Positions 1-5,344 of a DNA stretch of 5,688 bases are shown one piece after another. The translations under genes were made by a program, and so were the position numbers. The notes under the pieces were generated by a model. It was not told where the DNA came from. It saw only the letters and a program-made list of their open reading frames with translations, and made no database searches. Position 1 is the stretch's first letter. Every line of letters begins with the position of its first letter. The DNA lies in assembly GCA_023397045.1 (NCBI GenBank), contig JAEWUR010000779.1:1-5688 (forward strand), given 5' to 3'. The DNA comes from Planctomycetota bacterium. Lineage in GTDB: Bacteria > Planctomycetota > Planctomycetia > Pirellulales > Thermoguttaceae.

Positions 1-897
1 GGCCATGGCCTCTAGCAAACAGATCGGGTTGGCTTCCATGTGCGACGTCAGCAGCACCAGATCGACGAGCGAAAGCATCTCGGGCACGTCGGATCGCGTG
101 CCGACAAATCGCACCGCGTCGTCGACGCCCAGACTTTGGGCCAGCAATTCGAGTTCCGAACGCCGGGGACCATCGCCGACCACGAGAAATTGGGCCGTCG
201 GCATCCGGCGACGGATCAGCGCGGCGACATACAAGAACATTTCGTGGTTCTTTTCCGGTCGCAGCGCCGCGACCATGCCGATCGTCGGCGCCGCGGGATC
301 GAGCTTCCACTGCTCCTGTAATTCGCGATTTGGCCAGCGCGGATGGAATCGTTCGACGTCGACGCCGTTGTGGATGACGCGAATTTTTTCGGCCGGGCAG
401 CCTTCATGTTCGGCAAGATAGCATGCGTGCGGCTCGGCCACCGCAATAAACGCGTCGGTCAGTGGAGCCAGCAGCCGGTTCGAGAACTCGACGTGGTCGG
501 GCAGTCCCGTCGAATGCAGCGCGGAGCAGATCACGGGCACGCCGGCAAGCCAACCGGCCAGCCGTCCCCAAAACATTTTGTCGCCCCCGGTGCCGACCGT
601 GACCACGGCGTCGGTCCGCCGTCGGCGCATCAACTGCGTCAGCCGTCCGAGCACGCGCAAGTCATATTTGTGCGACAACAGCCCGGTGAACGCCGGCACC
701 TCGCCGGCCAGGGCATCGCCGAGAACGTCGTAGTGTTTCAAGCAGCACAACTCCGGCGAAAACCGTTCGCGGTCCATACGGCGGATCAGTTCGACCAGAA
801 GCGTCTCGGCGCCCCCGACCGGCATGCTCGTGATGACGAACATAACGCGCAGGGGACCTCGATCATCGAGCGGCGGCAAGTTTCGGTGGGTGAACAT
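1..897 (-). CDS. Glycosyltransferase family 4 (GT-B), C-terminus cut by window edge
   Basis: This is an uninterrupted minus-strand frame of 299 codons with no stop before position 1. The start chosen is ATG 897-895; a second in-frame ATG at 843-841 would begin just inside the first beta strand (LRVMFVITSMPVGGAETLL), so the upstream one fits better. No Shine-Dalgarno site is visible. Family 4 features are clear: the N-terminal glycine loop PVGGAE (residues 26-31), the linker motif HNGVD (176-180), the donor-domain start GMVAALRPEKNH (207-218) with R/K-type phosphate contacts, VVGDGP (239-244), and the EX7E motif with Glu288 and Glu296 in EANPICLLEAMA. Family members run to about 370-400 residues, so roughly 80-100 are missing to the left. 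The role is retaining transfer of a sugar from a nucleotide-sugar donor to a polysaccharide or lipid-linked acceptor at the cytoplasmic membrane face. The acceptor cannot be read from sequence. It is divergent to the acetyltransferase at 1307. Confidence 0.93.
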   Translation of the reverse strand, partial: MFTHRNLPPLDDRGPLRVMFVITSMPVGGAETLLVELIRRMDRERFSPELCCLKHYDVLGDALAGEVPAFTGLLSHKYDLRVLGRLTQLMRRRRTDAVVTVGTGGDKMFWGRLAGWLAGVPVICSALHSTGLPDHVEFSNRLLAPLTDAFIAVAEPHACYLAEHEGCPAEKIRVIHNGVDVERFHPRWPNRELQEQWKLDPAAPTIGMVAALRPEKNHEMFLYVAALIRRRMPTAQFLVVGDGPRRSELELLAQSLGVDDAVRFVGTRSDVPEMLSLVDLVLLTSHMEANPICLLEAMA

Positions 898-932
898 GCT
901 AGGAATTGGGGCAAAACAGAGGTGGTAGGCTG

Positions 933-948
933 GCGTGGTGCGCCACGC
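933..948. repeat. Small hairpin in glycosyltransferase 5' region
   Basis: A perfect 6-bp inverted repeat, GCGTGG (933-938) and CCACGC (943-948), with a TGCG loop. It lies 36 bases upstream of the glycosyltransferase start on the minus strand, so it could fold in the leader mRNA. There is no T-run, so it is not a terminator. Function is unknown. Confidence 0.4.
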
Positions 949-966
949 AGATGTGGCCTTATTCTG

Positions 967-1036
967 TGTGTGCCACTGGCCCTGCCAGTGCCCGGATTCG
1001 ACCGCAATTCAGCACTGGCAGAGCCAGTGGCACACA
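967..1036. repeat. 25-nt inverted repeat (REP/MITE-like palindromic element)
   Basis: The left arm 967-991 (TGTGTGCCACTGGCCCTGCC, then AGTGC) is the reverse complement of the right arm 1012-1036 except for one position. On the minus-strand transcript that position is a G-U wobble, so the 25-bp stem would be continuous. The arms are separated by 20 bases. Each arm is itself palindromic: CACTGGC, 3-nt spacer, GCCAGTG at 974-990 and at 1013-1029. A cruciform or two small hairpins are therefore also possible. It sits in the divergent intergenic region and no coding frame is convincing across it. The form resembles dispersed palindromic elements of planctomycete genomes, but the copy number cannot be judged from one window. 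Confidence 0.75.
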
Positions 1037-1292
1037 ATATCTCCCAAAATCATGGGCCCATAAATCTGACGCACCGCTTTGGCAATCGCCTTTGGCGGCG
1101 CGTATCTCGTTCGAAGTATTGCTTTTTTCGACTGTATTGTCGCTCTGAATTGCATGGTGACGAATGTGTCGATTGCGCCTTTTTTTCCGGCGCGTTGGCG
1201 TTGCCCCCGTCGCGACGGCATTCAGGCCGATTTCGACGCAGCCGCCCGAGAAAAAAGCCATCCTTGGATAGAACGAATTACCGAACGAAAAC

Positions 1293-1297
1293 GGGAG
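1293..1297 (+). promoter_or_regulatory. Ribosome binding site deciding the acetyltransferase start
   Basis: GGGAG lies 9 bases before ATG 1307. It is the clearest Shine-Dalgarno-like site in the window and supports 1307 over the upstream in-frame alternatives at 1079 and 1154. Confidence 0.6.
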
Positions 1298-1306
1298 CCA
1301 TCGTCC

Positions 1307-2488
1307 ATGGGTATATTGCACTGTCTTCGCCTGATGTCGGTCGATCAACTGCGTGAATACGCCGTGGAGTGGAACGATCTCTGGCGGCGAAGCGACGTCG
1401 CGCTGCCGACCGTGCAGGCCGAGTTGTTGGCGACCTGGATCGAACAGTTCCATCCGAAGGGCCAATTTCATGCGATCGTGGTTGCCGACCAAGACCGATG
1501 GGTTGCGGCAATCCCGATGGTTTCGTGCCGTGTGGCGCGGCTGATTCCCGCAGGTGGATTGACCACGAACCCGTGGTTTCCGTGCGGCGAGTTGCTTGTC
1601 GACGCGACGGCCAACGTCGAGCTGGCGATGGATCTGCTGTTGGCCGAAGCGGCCGGTTTGCCGTGGCCCTTGCTGTGGTTCAATGACATGATTCCCGAGT
1701 CGCCGCGATGGATGGCATTGATGCGAGCCTGCCATCGGGCCGGCGTCGCGGCCTGTTGCCACGAGCGATATCGCGTTGGCCGGGTCGACATCAACTCGAC
1801 CTGGGATATCTATCGCAAGAACTTGCCCAAGAACCACCGCCAAGCCATGCAGCGGGCGCAACGGCGCCTTGAAAACGAGGGCGACGTGCGTTTTGAAATG
1901 CGTTCGCGCCTGCCGATCGACGACGTCGAGCCGTGGTTGACCGACGCGTTTCAATTGGAGGATCGCAGTTGGAAGGGCAATGCCGGTTCTTCGGTGTTGA
2001 GCACGCCCGGCATGTTCCCGTTCTTCGTTCGCCAAACGGAACACCTCGCGGCGCTCGGTCAGTTCGAGGCGGCGTCGCTTCGGCTGGACGATCGGCTGCT
2101 GGCGTTCGTCTACGGTTTTCGCGCTAAGGGAACCTATTTCGCTCACAAGATCAGCTACGACCCCGAGTTTTCGGCGTTCAGCCCCGGCCAACTCCTGTTC
2201 CATCACATTTTCGAACGGCTCCACAGCGAAGGCGACGTTCGCGTCCTCGATTTCATGGGACCGCAAACGCAGGCCACGACACGATGGCGACCTAAAACCT
2301 ACGGCGTCGGGCGGCTGGCGATCGCGCCGCGCGGCGGCGTCGGACATGCCCTCATGTACGCCTATCAGCACGGTTGGCTCGCGCTTCGCAATCGGACAGC
2401 CCGTGCGGAATCACGGAAGCACTCGGGCAACGCATCCCCCGAGGTCGACGACCTGCCGGCGTTCGAACCGGCCGGAACCGCGGGTTGA
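1307..2488 (+). CDS. CelD/BcsL-type GNAT acetyltransferase (FemAB-like fold)
   Basis: A 393-residue protein. The start is ATG 1307, preceded by GGGAG at 1293-1297 with 9 bases of spacing. Longer in-frame starts at 1079 (TTG) and 1154 (ATG) would add unconvincing sequence and lack such a site. The C-terminal half carries the Acetyltransf_6 (BioF2-like, PF13480) pattern at about residues 170-315: YRKNLPKNHRQAMQRAQRRL (169-188), EDRSWKG (218-224), then the core strands LRLDDRLLAFVYGFRAKGTY (258-277) and YDPEFSAFSPGQLLFHHIFE (284-303). The N-terminal part (about 20-165) fits the degenerate first GNAT repeat of this family. There is no signal peptide or membrane span, so it should be cytoplasmic. 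Relatives transfer acyl groups in exopolysaccharide or cellulose production, or attach amino acids in FemAB-like roles; the actual donor and acceptor are unknown. The adjacent glycosyltransferase supports a surface-glycan role by inference. Its stop codon (2486-2488) lies inside the first copy of the 56-nt repeat. Confidence 0.9.
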   Translation: MGILHCLRLMSVDQLREYAVEWNDLWRRSDVALPTVQAELLATWIEQFHPKGQFHAIVVADQDRWVAAIPMVSCRVARLIPAGGLTTNPWFPCGELLVDATANVELAMDLLLAEAAGLPWPLLWFNDMIPESPRWMALMRACHRAGVAACCHERYRVGRVDINSTWDIYRKNLPKNHRQAMQRAQRRLENEGDVRFEMRSRLPIDDVEPWLTDAFQLEDRSWKGNAGSSVLSTPGMFPFFVRQTEHLAALGQFEAASLRLDDRLLAFVYGFRAKGTYFAHKISYDPEFSAFSPGQLLFHHIFERLHSEGDVRVLDFMGPQTQATTRWRPKTYGVGRLAIAPRGGVGHALMYAYQHGWLALRNRTARAESRKHSGNASPEVDDLPAFEPAGTAG

Positions 2489-2535
2489 TATCCAGGGTGC
2501 GGCAGCACCGTCCGGCCGGCGGCCCTGCCGCCCTG
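2480..2535 (+). repeat. 56-nt palindromic repeat, copy 1 (contains acetyltransferase stop)
   Basis: This copy matches 2592-2647 at 55 of 56 positions. The one difference (T2486 versus C2598) is the first base of the acetyltransferase TGA. The element folds well: CCAGGG(TG)CGGCAG at 2492-2505 pairs with CTGCCGCCCTGG at 2525-2536, giving 12 bp with a 2-nt bulge. Alternatively it forms two smaller hairpins, GGTGC-GGCA-GCACC and GGCGGC-CCT-GCCGCC. No T-run follows, so it is not a standard intrinsic terminator, though the structure could protect the mRNA 3' end. Confidence 0.85.
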
Positions 2536-2591
2536 GTTTGCCAATCTGAAAAACCGCGGCGTTTTCTGGCAGAGTCTAGCGACCAACGGAA

Positions 2592-2647
2592 GCGGGTCGA
2601 TATCCAGGGTGCGGCAGCACCGTCCGGCCGGCGGCCCTGCCGCCCTG
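2592..2647 (+). repeat. 56-nt palindromic repeat, copy 2 (upstream of ComEA-like gene)
   Basis: The second copy of the element at 2480-2535, in the same orientation and offset by 112 bases; the two are separated by a 56-base unrelated spacer (2536-2591). It has the same internal hairpins. At its right end it runs on into an extra GCCGCCCT unit (about 2640-2655), so a small tandem expansion is present. It ends 26 bases before the ComEA-like start codon and would lie in the leader of any transcript reading in from the acetyltransferase. Confidence 0.85.
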
Positions 2648-2660
2648 CCGCCCTGTGCGA

Positions 2661-2666
2661 TATACT
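2661..2666 (+). promoter_or_regulatory. Possible -10 box for a leaderless ComEA-like/kinase transcript
   Basis: TATACT (5 of 6 matches to TATAAT) ends 7 bases before ATG 2674, so a transcript would start at or next to the start codon. The region upstream is GC-rich repeat and no -35 box is recognisable. The only ribosome-site-like sequence, GGGGG at 2667-2671, is too close to the ATG (2 bases) to be normal. This is a suggestion based on position only. Confidence 0.3.
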
Positions 2667-2673
2667 GGGGGCT

Positions 2674-3132
2674 ATGGCAGACGACGCTCCCGCCCCTGTT
2701 TCAACGCCGCCCTATTGGCAACTGCGCCGAGCCGACCAACTCGTTGCGGCCGCGACGGCGGCGCTCGTTCTCGTTTTTCTGCTGGGCGGATCGTTCTATC
2801 GCTTCAGCCAAGGCCGTCCGGACATCGAGATCGATGAGGCCGACAAACTGACCGCTCGGTTCGAGGTCGACATCAACACGGCCAGCGTTCCCGAATTGAT
2901 GCAGGTGCCGAACGTCGGCAGAACACTCGCACGGCGCATCGTGGAAATGCGCGAGACGTCGGGCCCATTCCGCCACTGCGACGACTTGCGGCAAGTCCGC
3001 GGCATCGGCCCAAAAACCTACGAAAAAATTCGCCCGTACCTGATCCCGATATCCGCGTCGGCCGCTCGGCCTTCCGAAGAAGAGCAAGGAGCGAGGACTG
3101 CTCAAGACGTTTCCGATTCAACCATGCAATGA
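2674..3132 (+). CDS. Membrane-anchored ComEA-like helix-hairpin-helix DNA-binding protein
   Basis: A 152-residue protein. The frame stays open upstream to 2374, but that extension crosses both repeat copies and overlaps the acetyltransferase, so ATG 2674 is preferred. Residues 1-22 form a short cytoplasmic stretch ending in basic residues (LRRADQ). Residues 23-40 are one hydrophobic segment (LVAAATAALVLVFLLGGS), giving an N-in, C-out anchor. Residues 66-123 are a ComEA-type tandem helix-hairpin-helix domain: DINTAS (66-71), first hairpin VPNVGRTLARRIV (78-90), second hairpin VRGIGPKTYEKIR (108-120). The acidic, polar tail (about 127-152) is probably disordered. In known systems ComEA binds incoming double-stranded DNA at the outer face of the membrane during uptake. 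The topology fits that role, but no other competence gene is visible. It precedes the kinase by 20 bases and is probably co-transcribed with it. Confidence 0.87.
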   Translation: MADDAPAPVSTPPYWQLRRADQLVAAATAALVLVFLLGGSFYRFSQGRPDIEIDEADKLTARFEVDINTASVPELMQVPNVGRTLARRIVEMRETSGPFRHCDDLRQVRGIGPKTYEKIRPYLIPISASAARPSEEEQGARTAQDVSDSTMQ

Positions 3133-3152
3133 TCTTGCTGGAATGATCGCCT

Positions 3153-4724
3153 ATGCCTGACACACCGCACACCTCGATCGGCGCCGACGCGGATTTTTCC
3201 GGGCGGCAACTCGGCGACTTCCACCTGCTGCGCCGGCTTGGCCGCGGAGCAATGGCCGACGTCTATTTGGCCGAGCAGTCAAGACTGAAACGGCGCGTGG
3301 CCGTCAAAATATTGCGGCCCGAACTGGCCGGCGATCGGACCTACGTGCAACGATTCGAGATCGAGGCCCAGGCTGCGGCGGCCCTGGTCCATGCCAACAT
3401 CGTGCAGATCTACGAAGTCGGCTGTATCGATCGATTGCACTTCATCGCCCAGGAATATGTGCAGGGCCAGAACCTTCAACAATATGTCGCGCGGCACGGC
3501 CCTCCCGATCTGTCGCACGCGCTGTCGATTATGCGACAGGTGGCCGCCGCGCTGGCCAAAGCCGCCGAACGCGGCGTCGTGCATCGCGACATCAAGCCCG
3601 AGAATATCATGCTCACCGCCGGCGGCGAGGTGAAGGTGGCCGACTTCGGCCTGGCGCGGATCGCGCGCAACGACGCCCCGAACGATCTGACGCAAGTCGG
3701 CATGACGCTCGGCACGCCGCTCTATATGAGTCCCGAACAGGTCGAAGGCCGACCGCTCGATCCTCGGAGCGACATCTATTCGTTCGGCGTGACGTGTTAT
3801 CACATGCTCAGCGGCCGGCCGCCTTTCTCGGGCGAAACCGCGTTGGCGGTCGCCGTGCAGCACCTCAAAAAGCAGCCGGACCCGCTCGCGTCGGTTCGCG
3901 CGGATCTGCCGCCGTCGCTGTGCCGCATTGTTCATCAGATGTTGGCGAAAGACCCATCACAACGATTCGCCTCGGCCCGCGACCTGCTGCGTGAATTGCG
4001 CCGCGTGCAGATCGAATGCCTTGGCGAGGACTGGCCGGACGACTTGCCCGGCTGGGAGTCGTTGGCGGCCGAAACGCACGTCGACGCCCGGGTTGCGGCA
4101 ACCCAACAGCTCGACCACTTGATGAAGACGATGACGATTCAACGTTACCGGAGTCGCCGCCGCGCGTGGCTCTCGGCAGCGATCGTTCTCGCGTTCCTGT
4201 TGGGCAGCGTCGCAGCCTGGGCCGTGATCGTACCGCGGTCGATGCTAGCCAATACGGAAACCGCGGCCCCAGCCATCCCCAAACAGCGCACGGTGTTGGG
4301 CCAATGGTATCTGGCCAGCCAACTCGGCACCGTGGCCGCATGGCAGAGCGTGATCGACTACTTTCCCGAAAAGCGCGACATCGCCCATCGCGCCGAACAA
4401 CAACTGGCGTTGATCTACCTTCGCGAAGACGACCTGAACCGCGCCATGACGATCTTCGAAAACCTGTCGAACCTGGGCGACGACGATGCGGAACTTCGGG
4501 CGTTCGGCCTGGCAGGCAAGTGCGGCGTGTTCAGCCTCCGTGGCAACTATGCCGAATCGAACGCGGTGCTGGGCCAACTGTTGCCAATCCGCGACAAACT
4601 CACCTCCCAGCCCATGATCGAACTCGTCGAGCACGCAGTACGCCGCAACAGCGCCAAGATGGGCTCAAAAACATCCCAGGAGTGGGACAAGTGGTTCGAA
4701 GAACGGTTCCGAAGCGACGGTTGA
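3153..4724 (+). CDS. Transmembrane Hanks-type Ser/Thr protein kinase with helical C-terminal domain
   Basis: A 523-residue protein. An in-frame TGA at 3144-3146 limits upstream extension, so ATG 3153 is secure; only a weak TGGA precedes it. The kinase domain (about 23-285) has all the usual catalytic elements: glycine loop GRGAMADV (30-37), VAVK with Lys52, helix-C Glu71, HRDIKPEN (144-151) with Asp146, Lys148 and Asn151, DFG (164-166), and SPE in place of APE (193-195). It should be active and autophosphorylate in the TLGTPLYMSPE activation segment. A cytoplasmic linker ends in RYRSRRR, then one membrane span at 339-360 (WLSAAIVLAFLLGSVAAWAVIV) places the C-terminus outside. Residues 380-475 form TPR-like helical pairs (WQSVIDYFPEKRD, LALIYLREDDLNRAMTIFE, GNYAESNAVLGQLL), a likely sensor or docking module. 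No PASTA repeats are present. It lies in one orientation with the ComEA-like gene. Substrates are unknown. Confidence 0.95.
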   Translation: MPDTPHTSIGADADFSGRQLGDFHLLRRLGRGAMADVYLAEQSRLKRRVAVKILRPELAGDRTYVQRFEIEAQAAAALVHANIVQIYEVGCIDRLHFIAQEYVQGQNLQQYVARHGPPDLSHALSIMRQVAAALAKAAERGVVHRDIKPENIMLTAGGEVKVADFGLARIARNDAPNDLTQVGMTLGTPLYMSPEQVEGRPLDPRSDIYSFGVTCYHMLSGRPPFSGETALAVAVQHLKKQPDPLASVRADLPPSLCRIVHQMLAKDPSQRFASARDLLRELRRVQIECLGEDWPDDLPGWESLAAETHVDARVAATQQLDHLMKTMTIQRYRSRRRAWLSAAIVLAFLLGSVAAWAVIVPRSMLANTETAAPAIPKQRTVLGQWYLASQLGTVAAWQSVIDYFPEKRDIAHRAEQQLALIYLREDDLNRAMTIFENLSNLGDDDAELRAFGLAGKCGVFSLRGNYAESNAVLGQLLPIRDKLTSQPMIELVEHAVRRNSAKMGSKTSQEWDKWFEERFRSDG

Positions 4725-4749
4725 CAACCGCCCGGCCGGATGGTAGAAA
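4721..4749 (+). promoter_or_regulatory. Sigma70-type promoter for the tRNA-Glu unit
   Basis: TTGACA (4721-4726, a perfect -35) is followed after exactly 17 bases by TAGAAA (4744-4749), preceded by TGG, an extended -10 motif. Transcription would begin near 4756. The -35 box overlaps the kinase stop codon (TGA 4722-4724). The spacer contains the palindrome CCGGCCGG (4732-4739). The only gene between it and the terminator at 4983 is the tRNA, so this is its probable promoter, with a leader of about 108 bases. Confidence 0.6.
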
Positions 4750-4833
4750 GTGGTGCTTGACGCCGTTTGAGCCGTAGCAAGCCGTATCAAAACCATCTGG
4801 TTTGCCTCGATCCAAACGGTTGTCGGCCAAGGC

Positions 4834-4853
4834 TTTGCCGTGATTTCGGCAAA
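4834..4853 (+). other. Hairpin in the tRNA-Glu leader
   Basis: TTTGCCG (4834-4840) and CGGCAAA (4847-4853) form a perfect 7-bp stem with a 6-base loop, ending 10 bases before the mature tRNA 5' end. It has no T-run, so it is not a terminator. It may influence folding or RNase processing of the precursor; this is inference. Confidence 0.35.
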
Positions 4854-4863
4854 TCCGAACGAA

Positions 4864-4936
4864 GCCCCCTTCGTCTAGTGGCCCAGGACATCGGATTCTC
4901 AGTCCGAGAACAGGGGTTCGACTCCCCTAGGGGGTA
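4864..4936 (+). tRNA. tRNA-Glu (anticodon CUC)
   Basis: A full 73-base cloverleaf can be drawn by hand. The acceptor strands are 4864-4870 and 4929-4935, the D-arm is 4873-4889 with GG at 4880-4881, and the anticodon stem is 4891-4895 with 4903-4907 around the loop TTCTCAG (4896-4902). The anticodon CTC is at 4898-4900. The T-arm is 4912-4928 with loop TTCGACT, and the discriminator is A4936. The body closely matches bacterial tRNA-Glu. The first acceptor pair is G-U (G4864, T4935) rather than G-C. CCA is not encoded (CTG follows). This isoacceptor decodes GAG; a UUC isoacceptor must be elsewhere. It stands alone between a promoter-like site and an intrinsic terminator. Confidence 0.96.
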
Positions 4937-4982
4937 CTGGCGTAACCTTATGGGGTTACACAGAATCTTACGAAGTCGCTCT

Positions 4983-5007
4983 AAGCCTTTGTCACCAAAG
5001 GCTTTTT
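4983..5007 (+). terminator. Rho-independent terminator after tRNA-Glu
   Basis: AAGCCTTTG (4983-4991) and CAAAGGCTT (4996-5004) make a perfect 9-bp stem with a TCAC loop, running into TTTTT (5003-5007). It lies 46 bases after the tRNA and closes that transcription unit. A weaker 6-bp hairpin, GTAACC/GGTTAC (4942-4959), lies between the two. Confidence 0.88.
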
Positions 5008-5069
5008 GCGTTTCTTGGGACTCCATGCGATTTGGTAAGATGGGGTAGTGCGCCGGCTTTTGCGTCGCC

Positions 5070-5116
5070 TTTTCGCCACAGGGCTCGAACCTGTAACCTT
5101 CGGTTCCGTAGACCGA
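5070..5116 (-). pseudogene. 3' half of a tRNA-Arg(ACG)-like sequence, candidate attachment site
   Basis: On the minus strand, stem TCGGT, loop CTACGGA and stem ACCGA (5116-5100) form a perfect anticodon arm with ACG in the anticodon position (5109-5107); CTACGGA is the usual loop of bacterial tRNA-Arg(ACG). It is followed by variable bases AGGTT, then a perfect T-arm ACAGG-TTCGAGC-CCTGT (5094-5078) and a 7-base acceptor-like strand GGCGAAA. No D-arm or matching 5' acceptor strand exists at the right distance: a partly complementary TGTCGCC at 5164-5158 is about 20 bases too far away. It is therefore a fragment, not a working tRNA. Such anticodon-to-T-arm pieces are typically left by integrases that target tRNA genes. 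Confidence 0.6.
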
Positions 5117-5327
5117 TTGTAGATTTGCCCAAAGCTAAACGGCTGTAAGAGTTTGCGGCGACACCAGAAGGGCGAGGTGATTGCAGCGGTGCTATACAGT
5201 CTGCCGCTGCTGGCCGCTTATTGCATCAATCTACATCGTAGCCGTAGTTTACACACTCTGGCCGCAACTATCTGGAAGCGATCGATGCGCTGAACGAACG
5301 TCGCAATTAGAATAGAAATCTGGCGGC

Positions 5328-5344
5328 GATTCGACGGTCGAATC
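5328..5344. repeat. Perfect 17-nt palindrome
   Basis: GATTCGAC (5328-5335) and GTCGAATC (5337-5344) flank a single G. A near-contiguous palindrome of this size suits a dimeric protein site or a recombination or transposon end better than an RNA hairpin. It lies 80 bases before the transposase fragment. Function is unknown. Confidence 0.5.

Larger units (their letters stand above)
898..1306. other. Divergent intergenic region, no gene seen
   Basis: This 409-base gap separates the starts of the glycosyltransferase and the acetyltransferase. It contains the hairpin at 933-948, the long inverted repeat at 967-1036, a 10-bp palindrome ATGGGCCCAT at 1052-1061, and a GCGCC/GGCGC pair flanking a seven-T run at 1175-1193. 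Open frames cross it on both strands, but their translations look like out-of-frame GC-rich sequence. No convincing -35/-10 pair was found in either direction, although both genes must be expressed from here or from within it. Confidence 0.6.

Noticed and set aside
1079..1306. N-terminal extension of the acetyltransferase from TTG 1079 or ATG 1154
   Set aside because: The added residues do not resemble the family, and only ATG 1307 has a well placed GGGAG site.
343..1356. Long plus-strand open frame (337 codons)
   Set aside because: It lies antisense to the glycosyltransferase, whose motifs are unmistakable. Its translation is low-complexity, Arg/His/Gln-rich and matches no family.
959..2371. 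Long minus-strand open frame (470 codons)
   Set aside because: It is the antisense shadow of the acetyltransferase in GC-rich DNA; the plus strand carries recognisable family motifs and a ribosome binding site.
2480..2647. CRISPR array
   Set aside because: Only two 56-nt repeats with one 56-nt spacer, strong internal palindromes, a position at a gene end and no cas genes.
2374..2673. N-terminal extension of the ComEA-like protein across the repeat region
   Set aside because: It would overlap the acetyltransferase and translate both repeat copies in different frames (112-base offset). ATG 2674 gives a normal ComEA-like anchor.
3279..3935. Minus-strand open frame of 218 codons within the kinase gene
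   Set aside because: It is an antisense shadow of the kinase catalytic domain with no family resemblance.
4787..5026. Minus-strand open frame of 79 codons over the tRNA
   Set aside because: Its YPLGESNPCSRTENP segment is just the antisense translation of tRNA-Glu, a familiar false ORF.
5015..5041. Promoter TTGGGA with TAAGAT (extended TGG) pointing right
   Set aside because: The spacing is only 15 bases and no gene or RNA follows that it would plausibly drive.
5070..5164. Complete tRNA-Arg on the minus strand
   Set aside because: The segment between a possible 5' acceptor strand and the anticodon stem is about 40 bases rather than about 19, and no D-arm pairs there.
5123..5293. Plus-strand frame with a hydrophobic segment (VIAAVLYSLPLLAAYC)
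   Set aside because: It has no start codon near its beginning, no ribosome site and no recognisable family, and it overlaps only decayed sequence. A relic cannot be excluded.
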